Shown: positions 33,401 through 44,247 of the stretch, piece by piece
How the letters are laid out: the number at the start of each line of letters is the position of its first letter
How positions within the stretch are numbered: position 1 is the first letter of the stretch
DNA from: Coprinellus micaceus
Taxonomy: Eukaryota > Basidiomycota > Agaricomycetes > Agaricales > Psathyrellaceae
NCBI GenBank assembly: GCA_951394405.1
Contig: OX596338.1
Location: 3,534,001-3,598,000 of the forward strand
Reading direction: 5' to 3'
DNA length: 64,000 nt
Notes under the pieces: generated by a model
The model's input: the letters and a program-made list of their open reading frames with translations, nothing else
The model's database searches: none
Told to the model about the DNA's origin: nothing
Program-made: the position numbers and the translations under genes

Positions 33401-34660
33401 TTAGTAAAGACCAATGAACGAGCGGACAAGGCGCAGGGTCTCCTCTGAGTGAGCCCTGGCCTGGTCAGCACCGTCCTTAGCGACTTGCTCGAGATACGAC
33501 CTCTCGCCACGCAGGCGCTCGAACTCAGTGCGGGGGACGCGGAAGAGCTCCTGAACTACATCAGTGACAAGGGACTTGAGCTCTGCGTTGCTCTTGTTCG
33601 CGAGTTCGAGAGCAAGGTCTGCAGGGTTCTTATTTATGCATGCACCGAGGATGGTGAGTAAATTGGACACCCCTGGTCGGTTGATTGGGTCGTAAGTGAC
33701 ACCGACAATGGAGTCAGTGATTGCAGAACGAAGCTTTGAGGTGATTTGCTCGGGAGTGTCGGTGAGCAGAATACGCGACTGGAGATCGGGAGACGATTTG
33801 GACATCTTGGAAGTGGGGTCACGGAGTGAAAGGACGCGTTTCGAGGGGGTGATGTCGGCGGTTGGCAATGGGAAGAACCGTTTCTTTCCAGGGACAAACG
33901 TGCGGTTGAATGCGTTCGCAATTTCCCGGGACAGTTCGAGGTGCTGCACCTGGTCCTCCCCAACCGGGACGTGCGTCGCTCGGTATGCCAGGATATCCGC
34001 AGCTTGCAGCACGGGATAAGTCAGAAGCCCAGCATTGAGCATCGACTCGTCGATCTCCTCTTCGCTGTTGGCGTTTCGAGAATCTGCGAGACGTGTTTTC
34101 CAGGTGGTCATCCTCCGCAGTTTGCCCACTGGAGTGATGCAGTTGAAAATCCAGGCGAGTTCTGTATGGCAACGGTTCTGTCAATGCACTTAGGGTGTGT
34201 GCATCGGACCTCAATAGAGAACTCACGTCGTCCTGGTGAAACAAAGTTGACCGTTTAGGGTCGATTCCAACAGCAAGGAGAGTCGCCAGCATATCCCAAC
34301 GAGATGCCGACAGCTCTTTGGCTTTCTGCGGCAGGGTGATAGCATGCCATCCCACAATGGAGAAGATGAGCTTGTCATCTTGACTGGCTGTATTCTGCAA
34401 CTTCACCCAGTTTGAGAGTGCCCCAAGGTAGTTGCCGAGCTGTTGTCCGTCGATTAGCGCCCATCCCTGGCCACGAACGACGTGTCGCTCACATGAGGGA
34501 CCCCTGTGGGTTGAATACCGGAGAACACGACCTTCCCAGGTCGCTTGGCATCGTTCCCTGCAACCTCAGAGCTTAGATAGCGCCGCGTCCACGCCCTAAT
34601 GCATGGCGCCTTGTGCTGAAGAGCGCGTTTGGTGGAGAGGAGCATTTTTGTCACAGCCAC
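33401..34660 (-). CDS. MSW1: mitochondrial tryptophanyl-tRNA synthetase, 385 aa
   Basis: Class I aminoacyl-tRNA synthetase that charges mitochondrial tRNA-Trp. Exons are 34660-34493, 34439-34227 and 34177-33401 (introns 53 and 49 nt, phase 0); 1158 nt, in frame. An Arg/Ser-rich, acid-poor N terminus (LLSTKRALQHKAPCIRAW) looks like a mitochondrial presequence. VVFSGIQPTGVPHLGN carries the HIGH-equivalent at residues 53-59, split by intron 1. LIFSIVGWHAIT, VLQAADILAYRATHVPVGED and SKMSKS (near residue 250) follow. The family is about 370-400 aa, so this is full length. It shares a 136-bp intergenic region with NAA35, transcribed the other way. Confidence 0.95.
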
Positions 34661-34796
34661 TCGCGACGCCGGCGCGTTAGACCGCGTCGTTGCCGATGGT
34701 CACCGGAATGCCATCGGGCCTCGGCCCTGACATGGAGCCCTCTGCCCTCTACCTTCGCCATCGCGCGTACGACGACGACGACCTGGCACCAACGCG
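34661..34796. promoter_or_regulatory. 136-bp bidirectional promoter region (MSW1 / NAA35)
   Basis: Only 136 bp separate the start codons of the divergent genes MSW1 (-) and NAA35 (+). Both promoters and leaders must therefore lie in this interval or inside the neighbouring gene. No TATA box is visible. The sequence is rich in CGNCG repeats. Confidence 0.6.
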
Positions 34797-37530
34797 ATGG
34801 ACAGCATACTAGACATGAGCTCGCTGCCAGGCGATGGGCTGGGATTCGAAGACGTCACTGATGTCTTTGTAAATGCCGCACAGGGTATGTCGGACAGCGC
34901 TATTCACTGGCTGTATGCGCGTCAAGTCTGAGAATAAGCGACAGATATGGACCCGGAACAGATGCACTTCATGGAGGGATTCACGCTCATGGATGCTATG
35001 AGCGCATTTGAGGTATTCGAGTCGCTGCCTACCACATGGGTACCACTGGAGCAACAGATCCCATGAAACATTGCAGATCGGCGAGCCTCGCCTGGATACA
35101 GGTTTCAATGGTGAAAACCCTCCCCCGCCGTTCAATCCTCTGGTCCCCCTGCTACCAGAAGAAGTATGTTGGATTCTGGATCGTGCATTGGGTTATGAGG
35201 TGCGTCAAGCGGGTTTGAAAGAGGAAGAGGGATTGACTACGAAGCAGTTGGAATGGCACTCCGGAAACATGCTTGCACATACGGTGTTCACGCTCGCCTA
35301 TGTATTCCACCTTGGGGACATCGAGTCGGACTCTATGTTTCCGGCATTCCTTTCTGAAGACAACCCAGAACGTCCGATAGAGCTGATAACCAGCATACTC
35401 GGACCATGCGTCCAAGGTCTACTCAAAAGCATCGACTTGACATGGCGAGAAATGCATAATAATGATCTAATAGAAGATGTGGGTCTTGTACTTTTCTAGA
35501 TGGCCGAAACACGGGTACTGAAATCCCGGTTCTAGACGGAAGACTGGCAAAGTGACAAGTGCGAAGTGCCCGTCATGGAAGGTGTCGCAACCCAGTATGT
35601 AATAGACAACTTGCAACGAGCAGCGAAGTTTGTGGCCAGCTCACCACGGAGTAAGGGCCAAATCTCGGCGTAACGTTCGTCTCCCCCTGACAATTGTTGA
35701 CAGTTCCCAATGTTTGGAGGCACCCACTTCGAGCAAGAATATTGCTTCGCAAGGTGCGCAATATCCGCCCTCTTTCGCGTCGTATCTGATAGCTGTGAGT
35801 AGGCACTCCTAGAACTCTACAACACCAGCATCTGCCGATCTCATACCGACTACCAAAATCTCCTGGACCACGCACGCGACTGCTTCAACTTTATCGCATC
35901 TCAGCATATCCAAATATCATCAGACTCACCGGCACACGATGCGTTTGATCCATATATTTCCCGCCGCCTCAGCACGAGTGTGCCAGTCCGCGTCATTCCC
36001 GTGCCATCTGAGCAAGACGTATGGGATGGGCTCAGGAAGCTCTTGGATTCTCTACAAGAAGTCAAGTCTTTGGTCCTCTGCCACCATCCAAGGACATGGG
36101 AGGTGAGTACGGTGGCCCTGCCACGATGTTTAGCTCTCTGACCACATCGCCGCTCAATAGATCGTTGGGAAGCTGCGGATGTGGGTTAACGATGAACCTC
36201 GCTCTGCCTACGTACGATCTATCGCCCAGGTAAATTCCCGCGAAACTCCCCGTCAATGTCTTAAGCCTGATCTTTCACTTGCTAGACGTCTTATTACAAC
36301 GGACTTTTGATCCTTGAGCAATTTACCTTCGCTTGGGTATTGGACCAACTGTTTCTAGAAACCGTCGGCCAGACCTGGGCCAGCATTGCCACTGCTGTGA
36401 AAAACGCTTGGACGAAGGAGAACCCACCACCCATCCCCCAAATTGAACGGCGGATGTACAAGGTTAGTTAACTCGTCGTTTGGAGTACTCCTCATTAACC
36501 TTTGGCGCATCTAGTTGGTACTCCACCACGCCAAATCGCCATGGTTAAACCCACCGCGTCTACGAAGATACTTGATGAAAGCTGTAATCGATTGGCACGC
36601 CGTCTACGACCATTGCTTAGACATCGCTGATACGTTGAAGGACGAGGTGGGTTTCTCCTAGTCATCCCCCAAAGCCGGATTCTGAGGGTATCTAGGGCAT
36701 GCATGACCACATCGCTTGCAAGCTTCCCAACATCGTCCTTCTCTTCCGACTGGAAGCCATGCGCGAAATTACACTTTCAGGTTTCCAACTCGAACTTTAT
36801 ACCCCGACGGAGCGACCCCATGCCTATTGGTATGCAGCAAAAGTCATCGAAGCCCACCTCGAATGCTACGACGAGCTGCTCCCGTTCCTCCCGACAGACT
36901 CGAGGCCGTACCACGAAATGGAATACCGCCACCGTTTGCTACTAGCATTGGGTGCAACCTGCAGTGCGCTGTTCCTCCTTACACGGGCACTAGTGCCTTC
37001 AGATTGGGAGGAAACACAGTACGCGTTTTATCGCAGGTGGAAGTGGGCGTACAGGCCCGACTATGAGAGGATAGGAGCGGCACCCGTAGCGCATCCGGAC
37101 CTGTATGAGTTCATTCAGTCAATGGATGTGCGTTCAATAACCATCTACTTGCGAGAGCGAAGTGGACGACTGACAAACCATGACATTTATAACGACAGGA
37201 CGAAACAATTTCCCCTGTGGACCAGATTGTATTCGCCAAAGGTGTCATCAGCGAACTTCTCAAATCAGATTTGGGAGCTGGTTGGGCAGAACAGTGGGAA
37301 CCTCTTCGAATCAGGGTGCGTCCCCTGCCTACATCGTCGGCAATGGCTTTATTTTGACCTACCTTGTTTTTGTTCAGTTCCTACAGCAATTCCTTGCCGC
37401 GTGCGATCGACTGTCCAATCTCCCGGGTACGACAGAGGATTTGGAGTCATTTGATCCCTTACGGAGGCTGAAATGGGACGCTGCCGCTGTCCACCCTTGG
37501 TTTCCCGAGGTCACCCCTCTGTCGGCGTAA
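34797..37530 (+). CDS. NAA35: NatC N-alpha-acetyltransferase auxiliary subunit Naa35/Mak10, 700 aa
   Basis: Scaffold of the NatC complex, which co-translationally acetylates N-terminal Met followed by hydrophobic residues. Twelve exons: 34797-34884, 34945-35012, 35077-35478, 35536-35650, 35704-35753, 35803-36102, 36161-36229, 36286-36462, 36515-36646, 36696-37127, 37199-37315 and 37378-37530 (2103 nt, in frame). Family marks are TLMDAMSAFEIGEPRLDTG (exons 2-3), LAHTVFTLAYV, EDWQSDKCEVPVMEG, PLRARILLRK joined to ALLELYNTS, and EITLSGFQLELYTPTERPHA then YWYAAKVIEAHLE. The family length of 700-750 aa fits. Introns are short, and all but those after exons 1 and 4 are phase 0. Confidence 0.93.
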
Positions 37531-38072
37531 CACACCGTTCCTACTAAAACCCAATCTAAATTTATCTCCCTGGTCGATTTTGTTTGGACTTGAGGCGAGC
37601 CTTCGAAACGCTTTCGGACACGAAAACCTTATCCTGAGTGGGTTGAGTAGATCAGTCGGTTGGTTGAAACCACCGTATCGGTCGGCGCTTAGTTGGTCAT
37701 GATGGGCCTTTCAGCCCGAGCCACGGAAGGAGGGGTACTTTGAGGTGGCCCGAACCTCCATACATACCACTCTTGATGTCCTCTATCATGCGGGCGTTCA
37801 GACGTGCTGTCATCTCTAGGCTCAATAAGCAACCTCTCACAAGGACAGAATTGTCCCGAGACCACTGTCATCTCGAAAGTAAGGTGTGGTACCCCCGGGT
37901 AGGACTCCCGAATGAGGGGAGGGGCCTGCTGGCGATCGTATACGTGGTTCTACGAGCCCGACCATGGGTGTTGGGGTTCCGAGGTGAGCAAAAAACAAAC
38001 AGAATCACCTGGGCCCTGGGGGGAGGGGACGGGGAGGAAACTGGGGTTGGAAGCGGTCCAAACAAAAAGCTA
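37531..38072. other. intergenic stretch between NAA35 and tRNA-Met
   Basis: 3' flank of NAA35, then about 400 bp without recognisable coding sequence. Confidence 0.4.
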
Positions 38073-38179
38073 TGCCCCCTGCAAGGCTCGAACTTGCGAC
38101 CTCAGGATTAGATGATCATGTTGATCACTCATATGCGAGGATATGAGACCTGCGCTCTAGCCAACTGAGCCAAGAAGGC
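38073..38179 (-). tRNA. tRNA-Met(CAU), elongator type, with intron
   Basis: On the minus strand the gene begins GCCTTCTTGGCTCAG and ends TTCGAGCCTTGC then AGGGGGC plus discriminator A. The 7-bp acceptor stem closes with two G-U pairs. The D arm is GCTCAGTTGGCTAGAGC. The anticodon arm starts GCAGGTCTCATA and resumes ATCCTGAGGTCGC after an intron of about 33 nt placed one base 3' of the anticodon, the canonical position. Anticodon CAT. The form fits fungal elongator tRNA-Met; initiator features are absent. Confidence 0.9.
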
Positions 38180-38298
38180 TTGTGTTTCGGGCTTTTAAGC
38201 GCCCAAAAGTAACTTAAGCGCCCGATTGTCGTCTTTTCGCTTTTACCGCTCAGTGTGGGAGCGAAGCCGTGATCATCGTCTTCAACCCTTCCGCCACC

Positions 38299-39660
38299 AT
38301 GTCCAGGCAACCCATTACCCAAGGATCGCCCCCGAACCTGCCCGATCTTCCTCTAGAGCTGTGGCATGAGGTCATCGAATTCGCGACCTATTTGCCCGAT
38401 ACCCTGCAGGATCCGATTATGGCTATATCGAACTCGCGCTTGAGGACGGAGCGTTACAAGGTCTCCATGGTGCGTGGTGCCCACTCGCTGTGGGGGTGTA
38501 CTAGCTAAGGATCGATATAGACGACGAAGAGCAGCGTTACCCGTGTATGCCGTTCTTGGCGCGAATTCGGGACTCCCTTGCTCTTCGAGCACATCGTAAT
38601 ATCCAAGTCTCATCAAATCCTACTGGTCCTGAAAGCCCTGGCTGGAGGCGGGACCCATTCAGGAGGCACACCACTCGGACAATTGATCAGGCGGATCGAT
38701 GTCCGTCACCTACGTTGGGTGGAGTTGCAGGACACCAGCGAGGCAATGACATGCATCCTGAAGCACGCCCCAAACCTTGCCATACTCACCATGAGTAGGA
38801 CGCCTTGGTACTCCTGGGATCCCTTGGAAGCGCTGTTCACACCGCCCACGAGCGCTGTTATGTGCCCAAGCTTGCAGTACCTCTGCCTCGTTGGTTCGAC
38901 CGCACCGATATTCACGCCCCAACGGTACTTTTCATTTGTGGGCTCCCACCCCCGTCTGCGATACATGGATTGTAGCATGATTGCTCTTGGGCATCCGAGC
39001 CTAAACTTGGGCCCAGTCTTCTACCCCTCAATTAGAGAGATTCAGTTCCCGCCCCTTTCCGAGGTACACGCCGGCTGTCCCCCCATCGACACTCCTGCTG
39101 GCGCCCTCCCCAACCTCGTAAGCGCTGTCGTCCCATATATGATAGGGGCGCTCAGTGCACTCGAACCCGTCCTCTCACTCCATGGAAGCAACCTCAAGTC
39201 CCTACGCTTGGTCCGTGCCGACACCCTTCTCGTAGCATTCCCTTCGAGGCACCCCGAGCATCTGAGGCTCATTCGGGATTCTTGCCCTAGATTGCAGGAA
39301 CTATCCTTCGGTGTCATCTGGGCGGCACAATTTCCAAACCCCCTCCGCGACGGCGTCCAGGTCACGCTACCGAAGGTGGAAAATTTGGCTGTCGAGCTGA
39401 TGGCCTCGAAGGGGCAGTTCAGCAGGGCCGAGTGCCGCGACCTTCTGGAGAATGTATCCTCGTGGAAGGGCAGGAATTGGGCACCCAAGTTACGTACGAT
39501 CCAGTTCATTTCTGAATCCAATGTCGTGCATATACGTCGGTATTATAGTAAGATGTTCGATGCATTTTTGCAGAAATGCGGTTCGTCGGGTATTCAAGTT
39601 GAAGATCCGTTCTGTAATCCACTGAACAACCCACCACCTTATGCTCCCTCATCTTCATAG
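38299..39660 (+). CDS. F-box protein, 436 aa
   Basis: Likely substrate receptor of an SCF ubiquitin ligase. Exons are 38299-38469 and 38521-39660 (intron 51 nt, phase 0). The start codon has an ideal CGCCACCATG context. The N-terminal F-box starts NLPDLPLELWHEVIEFA, and VCRSWREFGTPLLFEHIVI follows after the intron. The rest is leucine-rich in irregular units (HLRLIRDSCPRLQELSFG, LKSLRLVRAD), like the large family of fast-evolving agaricomycete F-box proteins. The substrate is unknown. It is not closely similar to the other F-box gene in this window. Confidence 0.85.
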
Positions 39661-39738
39661 AAGACTCCCTCCTTACCTCTCATTGTAGAGATGTTCCATA
39701 GACCACTCCAAGCTGTATACCCGCTACACAGTCCCATT

Positions 39739-40619
39739 TTACCTAGCTAGATGAGGGTTTTCCTTTAAAACATCGTCCCTCGCTTTCTCATCCCATCTCG
39801 CCTTCTCGTCCCAGTCCTGAATCTCCTCCTCTGACAACTCCAGCGCCATCGCAACAACCACCCGACTCCTCTTCGTCTTCAACTGAAGTTTGCGAGCCAG
39901 TCCACTAACCCTCTCCTCCAGATACTCCGCCCTTTTCCGCCGAGACCTGGCAATCCAATGTGTTCTTACGTCGTACCACATCTGCCACTCTTCCGGAGTT
40001 GCAGTCTCCTCCAGGATGGAGGTGCACTTGGCGCAGTTGCAATACACGTGGTCCCCGAGCCACAAGGCTCTCGTGAGACTTGTGTGCCCACGGAGTTCGA
40101 AGATGCATGTTGTTGGGCGTGGTGGATTTGGGAGGTAACTGGGCATCAAGATTCCCTGGATAGTGTACCCTAAGGCTCGAAGCCGGTCAAGGTCGTCACT
40201 TGGGTAGTTGGCCACGCAATAGATGTATTCGAAGGGCTCGTCGTCCTCTACGACCGGGACCACCGCCCCTAGAAGCTCTATCTCCTCGGTCCCGTCGCTG
40301 TGGGCCTCGTCTTCACTGTCCACTTCGTGCACTCCATCTGGTGGGTCGTCTTCATCATCGTCACCGTCGCTCTCTGCATTTGAGGCACCTTCGTTATCGC
40401 TGCGCAGGAAGCGTTTAATCCCATGGGGTCGTCGCCTGGCGGTCGTCGTCAGCGACTCAACAACCTACCTCGATTGTTCTGCACTATGGCGAGAGAGCGA
40501 ATAGTTCAACAATGAGCATTTTTGTCATAAATGTGTGGGCTTGAAACCAAATCTCACCTCTCTTCTGCAAGGCCAGAGTTATCGCGAAAAAGGGACCCCA
40601 TTGGGGCCAGAGCCGTCAT
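39739..40619 (-). CDS. unrecognised protein with CNCAKC motif, ~252 aa
   Basis: The main exon (40435-39739) reads an acidic Asp/Glu-rich segment, then FEYIYCVANYPSDDLDRL, GYTIQGILMPSYLPNPPRP, YCNCAKCTSILEE and a charged helical C terminus (RSRRKRAEYLEERVS). There is no in-frame ATG near its start, so an upstream exon is needed. A candidate is 40619-40558 (start MTALAPMGSLFRDN), joined by a 122-nt intron in phase 2. The CNC-x2-C cluster could bind a metal. I do not recognise the family. The N-terminal exon is tentative. Confidence 0.5.
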
Positions 40620-40817
40620 GGCCTTTGGTGGTAGGAAGGTAAGAAGATCGTGGCCGAGTGATCTGGCGAATTCGGGCTTCTCAGGCCACAGCTCCCAGAT
40701 TGGCGCCCACCACCTCCGATGTATCTCTCGGGGTTCTTCCAGCTTCTACAGCTCGGCAAAGCAAGTGTACATGCAGTAATACAGGCTATGAGGTCGTACA
40801 ATACGCGCTCGAGGTCA

Positions 40818-42356
40818 TCAATGCATAAGCCAAGCCTTGTTAGCTTGTATCCAGGTATCCAGTGCCTTCCAGAATGAGGCAACGATCGATTTGTCGACAT
40901 GCCGTCGCTGGGGGTCGATCTGTGCAAGGCGAGTAAGGAACATGTCTTTCAGAGAAGGGACAAGAGGAATAGAAGGCGTGCCTTCAGTTCTGTCACATTC
41001 CAGTCCTTGATCTTGGAGTTCGGCGGGTCGTTGGTCCAAGAGACGTAAATTCCTTTCACTGGGCGAAGGATGAGATGATGGGTAGGTAAAGACGAAAATG
41101 CCTACCATGATGGAACAAAACTCGCGGTTCGCTCCACTTGTAGGGTCGGAACTGCCATTGCTGTCCAGTGGTCATCACGCAGACAACGCGATCCCAGGAG
41201 TCAGGACCAAACTACAGTTGGTGCCCAAGTCAGGGATTGGGGATATGGACGGTTATCTGTAGACCGTTACCTTGCTAAGAGCCTCTACGCTGTCCACGAC
41301 GAAATACCGGGACTGCGTTTCGTGCTCTTTACCACTCGAATCGATGACCGTCTTCTTCCGGTACAAGGGTATCATGTCCTCAGGCTTGGGGTTGCCTTCA
41401 GCTGCAGAACGTTCCTTGGCAGCTTGGGATGTTTCGAATACAGATTCTTGCAGGAAGCGTTTCACATTATGCATGGTGATGAGGGCGGTCGGCGAGGAGG
41501 AGATGATGATGATAGGATAGTTGTTCTTGGATTTACGGGCGAGGAGCTGTTTATCTGCTGAAGGAGCGCTGGCCTGTGCAACTGCTGAACTACCGCTGGC
41601 CTTCAACTTTTTCACCCTGTCATGCCATACTATCTGTACACTGGAGAAATTCTGCGTTCCCTTCAGCAGGGGCGTACGAGTCGCGTTCAGGGACGACGTA
41701 CATTTGGTTTGGTGCCTCGGAGGACTGTACTACGATCCGCAAGCTCGACTTCGCTCTCTTTGATACGCTTCACGACTTCGAGATCGCTCGAGTCAGTTAC
41801 GTAGCGCCTCTTTGCTGGAGACGCGTTCCCACTAGCAGGCAGCGAAGTTCCTGGCGTCTGGGAGGATGGGAGGCTTGCCATCGTTGATACTGCTCCTGGA
41901 ACCGTTCCAATCTCACCCGTCGAATCTACGCGGTATTCAGAAACGTCAAGCGGTGGTAAGCGATAAATTTGTCTGACCTTGCTGAATTCTGCCATCTTCG
42001 ATTCCGCCTCTCCCTTCTAGCCAGTCTACGACCTTCTTACGCTCCGTGATACCAACGAACCCATGTGCGAGGGCATTCTCTCGGGCCTGCTTCATATACT
42101 CCGCGACCGCTGCATCCTTCAGTAACCACGCCAGGTACAACGCATCCAACGAGTAGAATTCCGCATGATTTGGTGGAGGTTTCCTGAATCGCGTCGATGC
42201 TGTCTTGGGTATAACTACCGAACTGGAGAAAACAATATGCGTTGCCTGCGACAGTAACGGGGTAGAGTCACTGGGGGAGGGGGATGTTGAGTATGTTATT
42301 GGGGAACGCGACTTTATCGCTTGTTGGAGTGTAGAGAGAGAGTCGTGGTTCGTCAT
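40818..42356 (-). CDS. CDC73: Paf1 complex subunit Cdc73 (parafibromin), 422 aa
   Basis: Component of the Paf1 transcription-elongation complex in the nucleus. Exons are 42356-41978, 41925-41702, 41651-41271, 41211-41106, 41058-40982 and 40919-40818 (1269 nt, in frame). N-terminal family marks are ATHIVFSSSVVIPKTASTRF, LDALYLAWLL and EYMKQARENA. The C-terminal Ras-like domain has PIIIISSSPTALITMHNVKR, PLYRKKTVIDSSGKE, YFVVDSVEAL, DSWDRVVCVMTTGQQWQF and IDPQRRHVDKSIVASFWKAL. The last intron appears to use a GC donor (AAG/GCACGC), because TELK must join IDPQRRHVD and no GT donor keeps the frame. The length fits fungal Cdc73. Confidence 0.94.
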
Positions 42357-42488
42357 GGTCGTCGTGGTCGTTGTTCAAGATGCTCTGTGACTGTGGGAAT
42401 GGACTTGACGTCGCCATCAACAGCGCTCACCATTTCGACTCCGCATTGGACCGTGGCTTTCCCTTCCACCATCGCTGTGCAAGGCGGA

Positions 42489-43269
42489 TCCCCACCTCCA
42501 CCCTCATGTTCTCGGTATCAAACTTTGAGAATGCTCGCGACTTCAAAATCGGCCAACTAGCCATCTACAATTACTCGAATGCGGCGAAGACTGCCCTTGC
42601 ATGTGAGCCTCTGTGGCCTCGTTGCAGACGCGTTTACGAACGTTGCACATCAGATCTGCACGATAACAGCACCATAGGCGCTCTGCACAATTCGAATGAG
42701 CGCTGCGACACACTAAAATGCCGTGAAGAGACTCGGGTCACTGAGGAAGCAATATTCAGCTTGATCACTCACGGCGAGCGGGACTCGCAGCCCAAGACAA
42801 TCCTGTGGCTGTCGGGTCCTGCGGGTGCTGGCAAGACGGCAATAGCGGGCTCGATCCCAGAGACTTGCAAGCAGCAAGGTCTTCTAGCAGTCGGCTTCTT
42901 CTTCTCATCGTTCTCAGGTCTAAGGAGAGGCGCTCGAAGAAGCGCTTCATCGCGACCATCGCATCCAACTCCTCCAGCACGAGACTCTCCGGGACGTAGG
43001 AAGGCGAATACTATCGACTATCGATACGAACCCTGCTATGTTTGAAACCCGCCTCAAGGACCAACTAGAGGAGCTCATCCTCAAGCCTTTGCGAGATTCT
43101 CAACCTCCATCTAATCCACCTCGGGTCATCATCATCGATGGACTGGACGAAGTAGAGCCTGACCAAGATAGGGCATCCAAGGAGGACGTCCACCTTGATC
43201 CTAGCACAGGCCAATGCTGACTCCGCGTTCCCCTTCCGCATTCTCGTCGTTAGACCGGAGAATACCTGA
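42489..43269 (+). pseudogene. truncated, frameshifted NACHT gene (N-terminal half)
   Basis: Starts like the complete gene at 55.6 kb (NFENARDFKIGQLAIYN against HFQNARDFNIDRLHIGD). It continues ALHNSNERCDTLKCREETR and an intact Walker A GPAGAGKTAIAGS, then shifts frame after FFFSSFSG near 42920. The next part (RSKKRFIATIASNSS) is in another frame, and FETRLKDQLEELILKPLRD with Walker B VIIIDGLDEVE is in a third. The similarity ends at FPFRILVV then RPENT-stop (43269). The second half of NACHT and the whole C-terminal region are missing. The protein cannot be made from this copy. It lies divergent from CDC73, 132 bp apart. Confidence 0.85.
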
Positions 43270-44247
43270 CACCGTCGTCGGGTTCTTCTGGTTGGTGCAT
43301 AGCTCAGTTAGTGTGTCTAACCTTTCTTCGATCCCTGCCTTCTGACAGTTGCGCGCACAGTGCCATTGGTGGCACTGCAGGCCTGCTTGCAAGCATTGTA
43401 GATCCAAGACCCTTCAAGTTTGCGAGGAGCCGGGTTGGACCGTGCCCGGGAAAATGGACCTGTTCCGGAATCGGTTCATTAAGTGCCATATCCTGCGCGG
43501 TTGGATGCAGAATTGAGCACTCGAACTCGACTTGCATATCCTGGAATTCAAGATTTCATGCCGCCTGGGTGGAACAGCCAGTATTAGAAGAGGCCAAAAT
43601 AAGTCAAACCTCCCTGCTTGCATCTCTTTCGCCATCACCGTTTATACCGCATTGGCATGTACTTTGGTTTCACTCGCCTCTGACACTCAAATGCGACCCC
43701 ATTGTGCATAGGCCCGTACACAGCCACATTCCCGATACCTGGGCGCTAAGGTGAGCTCAATAAGCAAGCTGTAAGGCGACCTTGATGGATCTTAGGATCA
43801 TGACCTTGTCGGCGACCCAATGACGCCGTTGCTTGGTACCGGTGAGGGTAGGAGAAGTGTCCTGTTAGGGACTTGCTTGGCTTCCCCCTTCACTTCCGTG
43901 TCTACGTCGCCCTGACCAACGAATTATGGTATGTTGGTCATCATCCATGCCAACATCAATGATAGATCGACAGTTACGAAGAGGCGGGGAGCTGGAATGT
44001 AGTCAGCTCCCATACAATTTCTGTGCTCTCCGATGGTCTCGGATGCACGGTTCACCAATGCATCGTCCGGATGCCCCCATCATCTCAGTAGGCTAATCCC
44101 AAAGCTGCTACTCCCCCGGCTTACCCGTGAAGGCGCGATGTCATGGGTAGGATATAAGTGCAGAACCTGACTATTGCCGAGTTCCCGCAAACATTACTAC
44201 AGGAGTTGGTCCCTCCGAGCGTCCCCGAACACAGGAAGGGGACCGGC
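43270..44247. other. intergenic stretch
   Basis: Flank between the NACHT pseudogene and the DUF6533 gene. A plus-strand frame at 43311-43754 is open for 147 codons but shows no motif or biased composition, so I do not call it. Confidence 0.4.

Noticed and set aside
43285..43350. tRNA-like ATAGCTCAGTTAGTG and TTCGATCCC
   Set aside because: D- and T-arm-like strings are present but there is no room or sequence for an anticodon arm. At best a decayed tRNA fragment.
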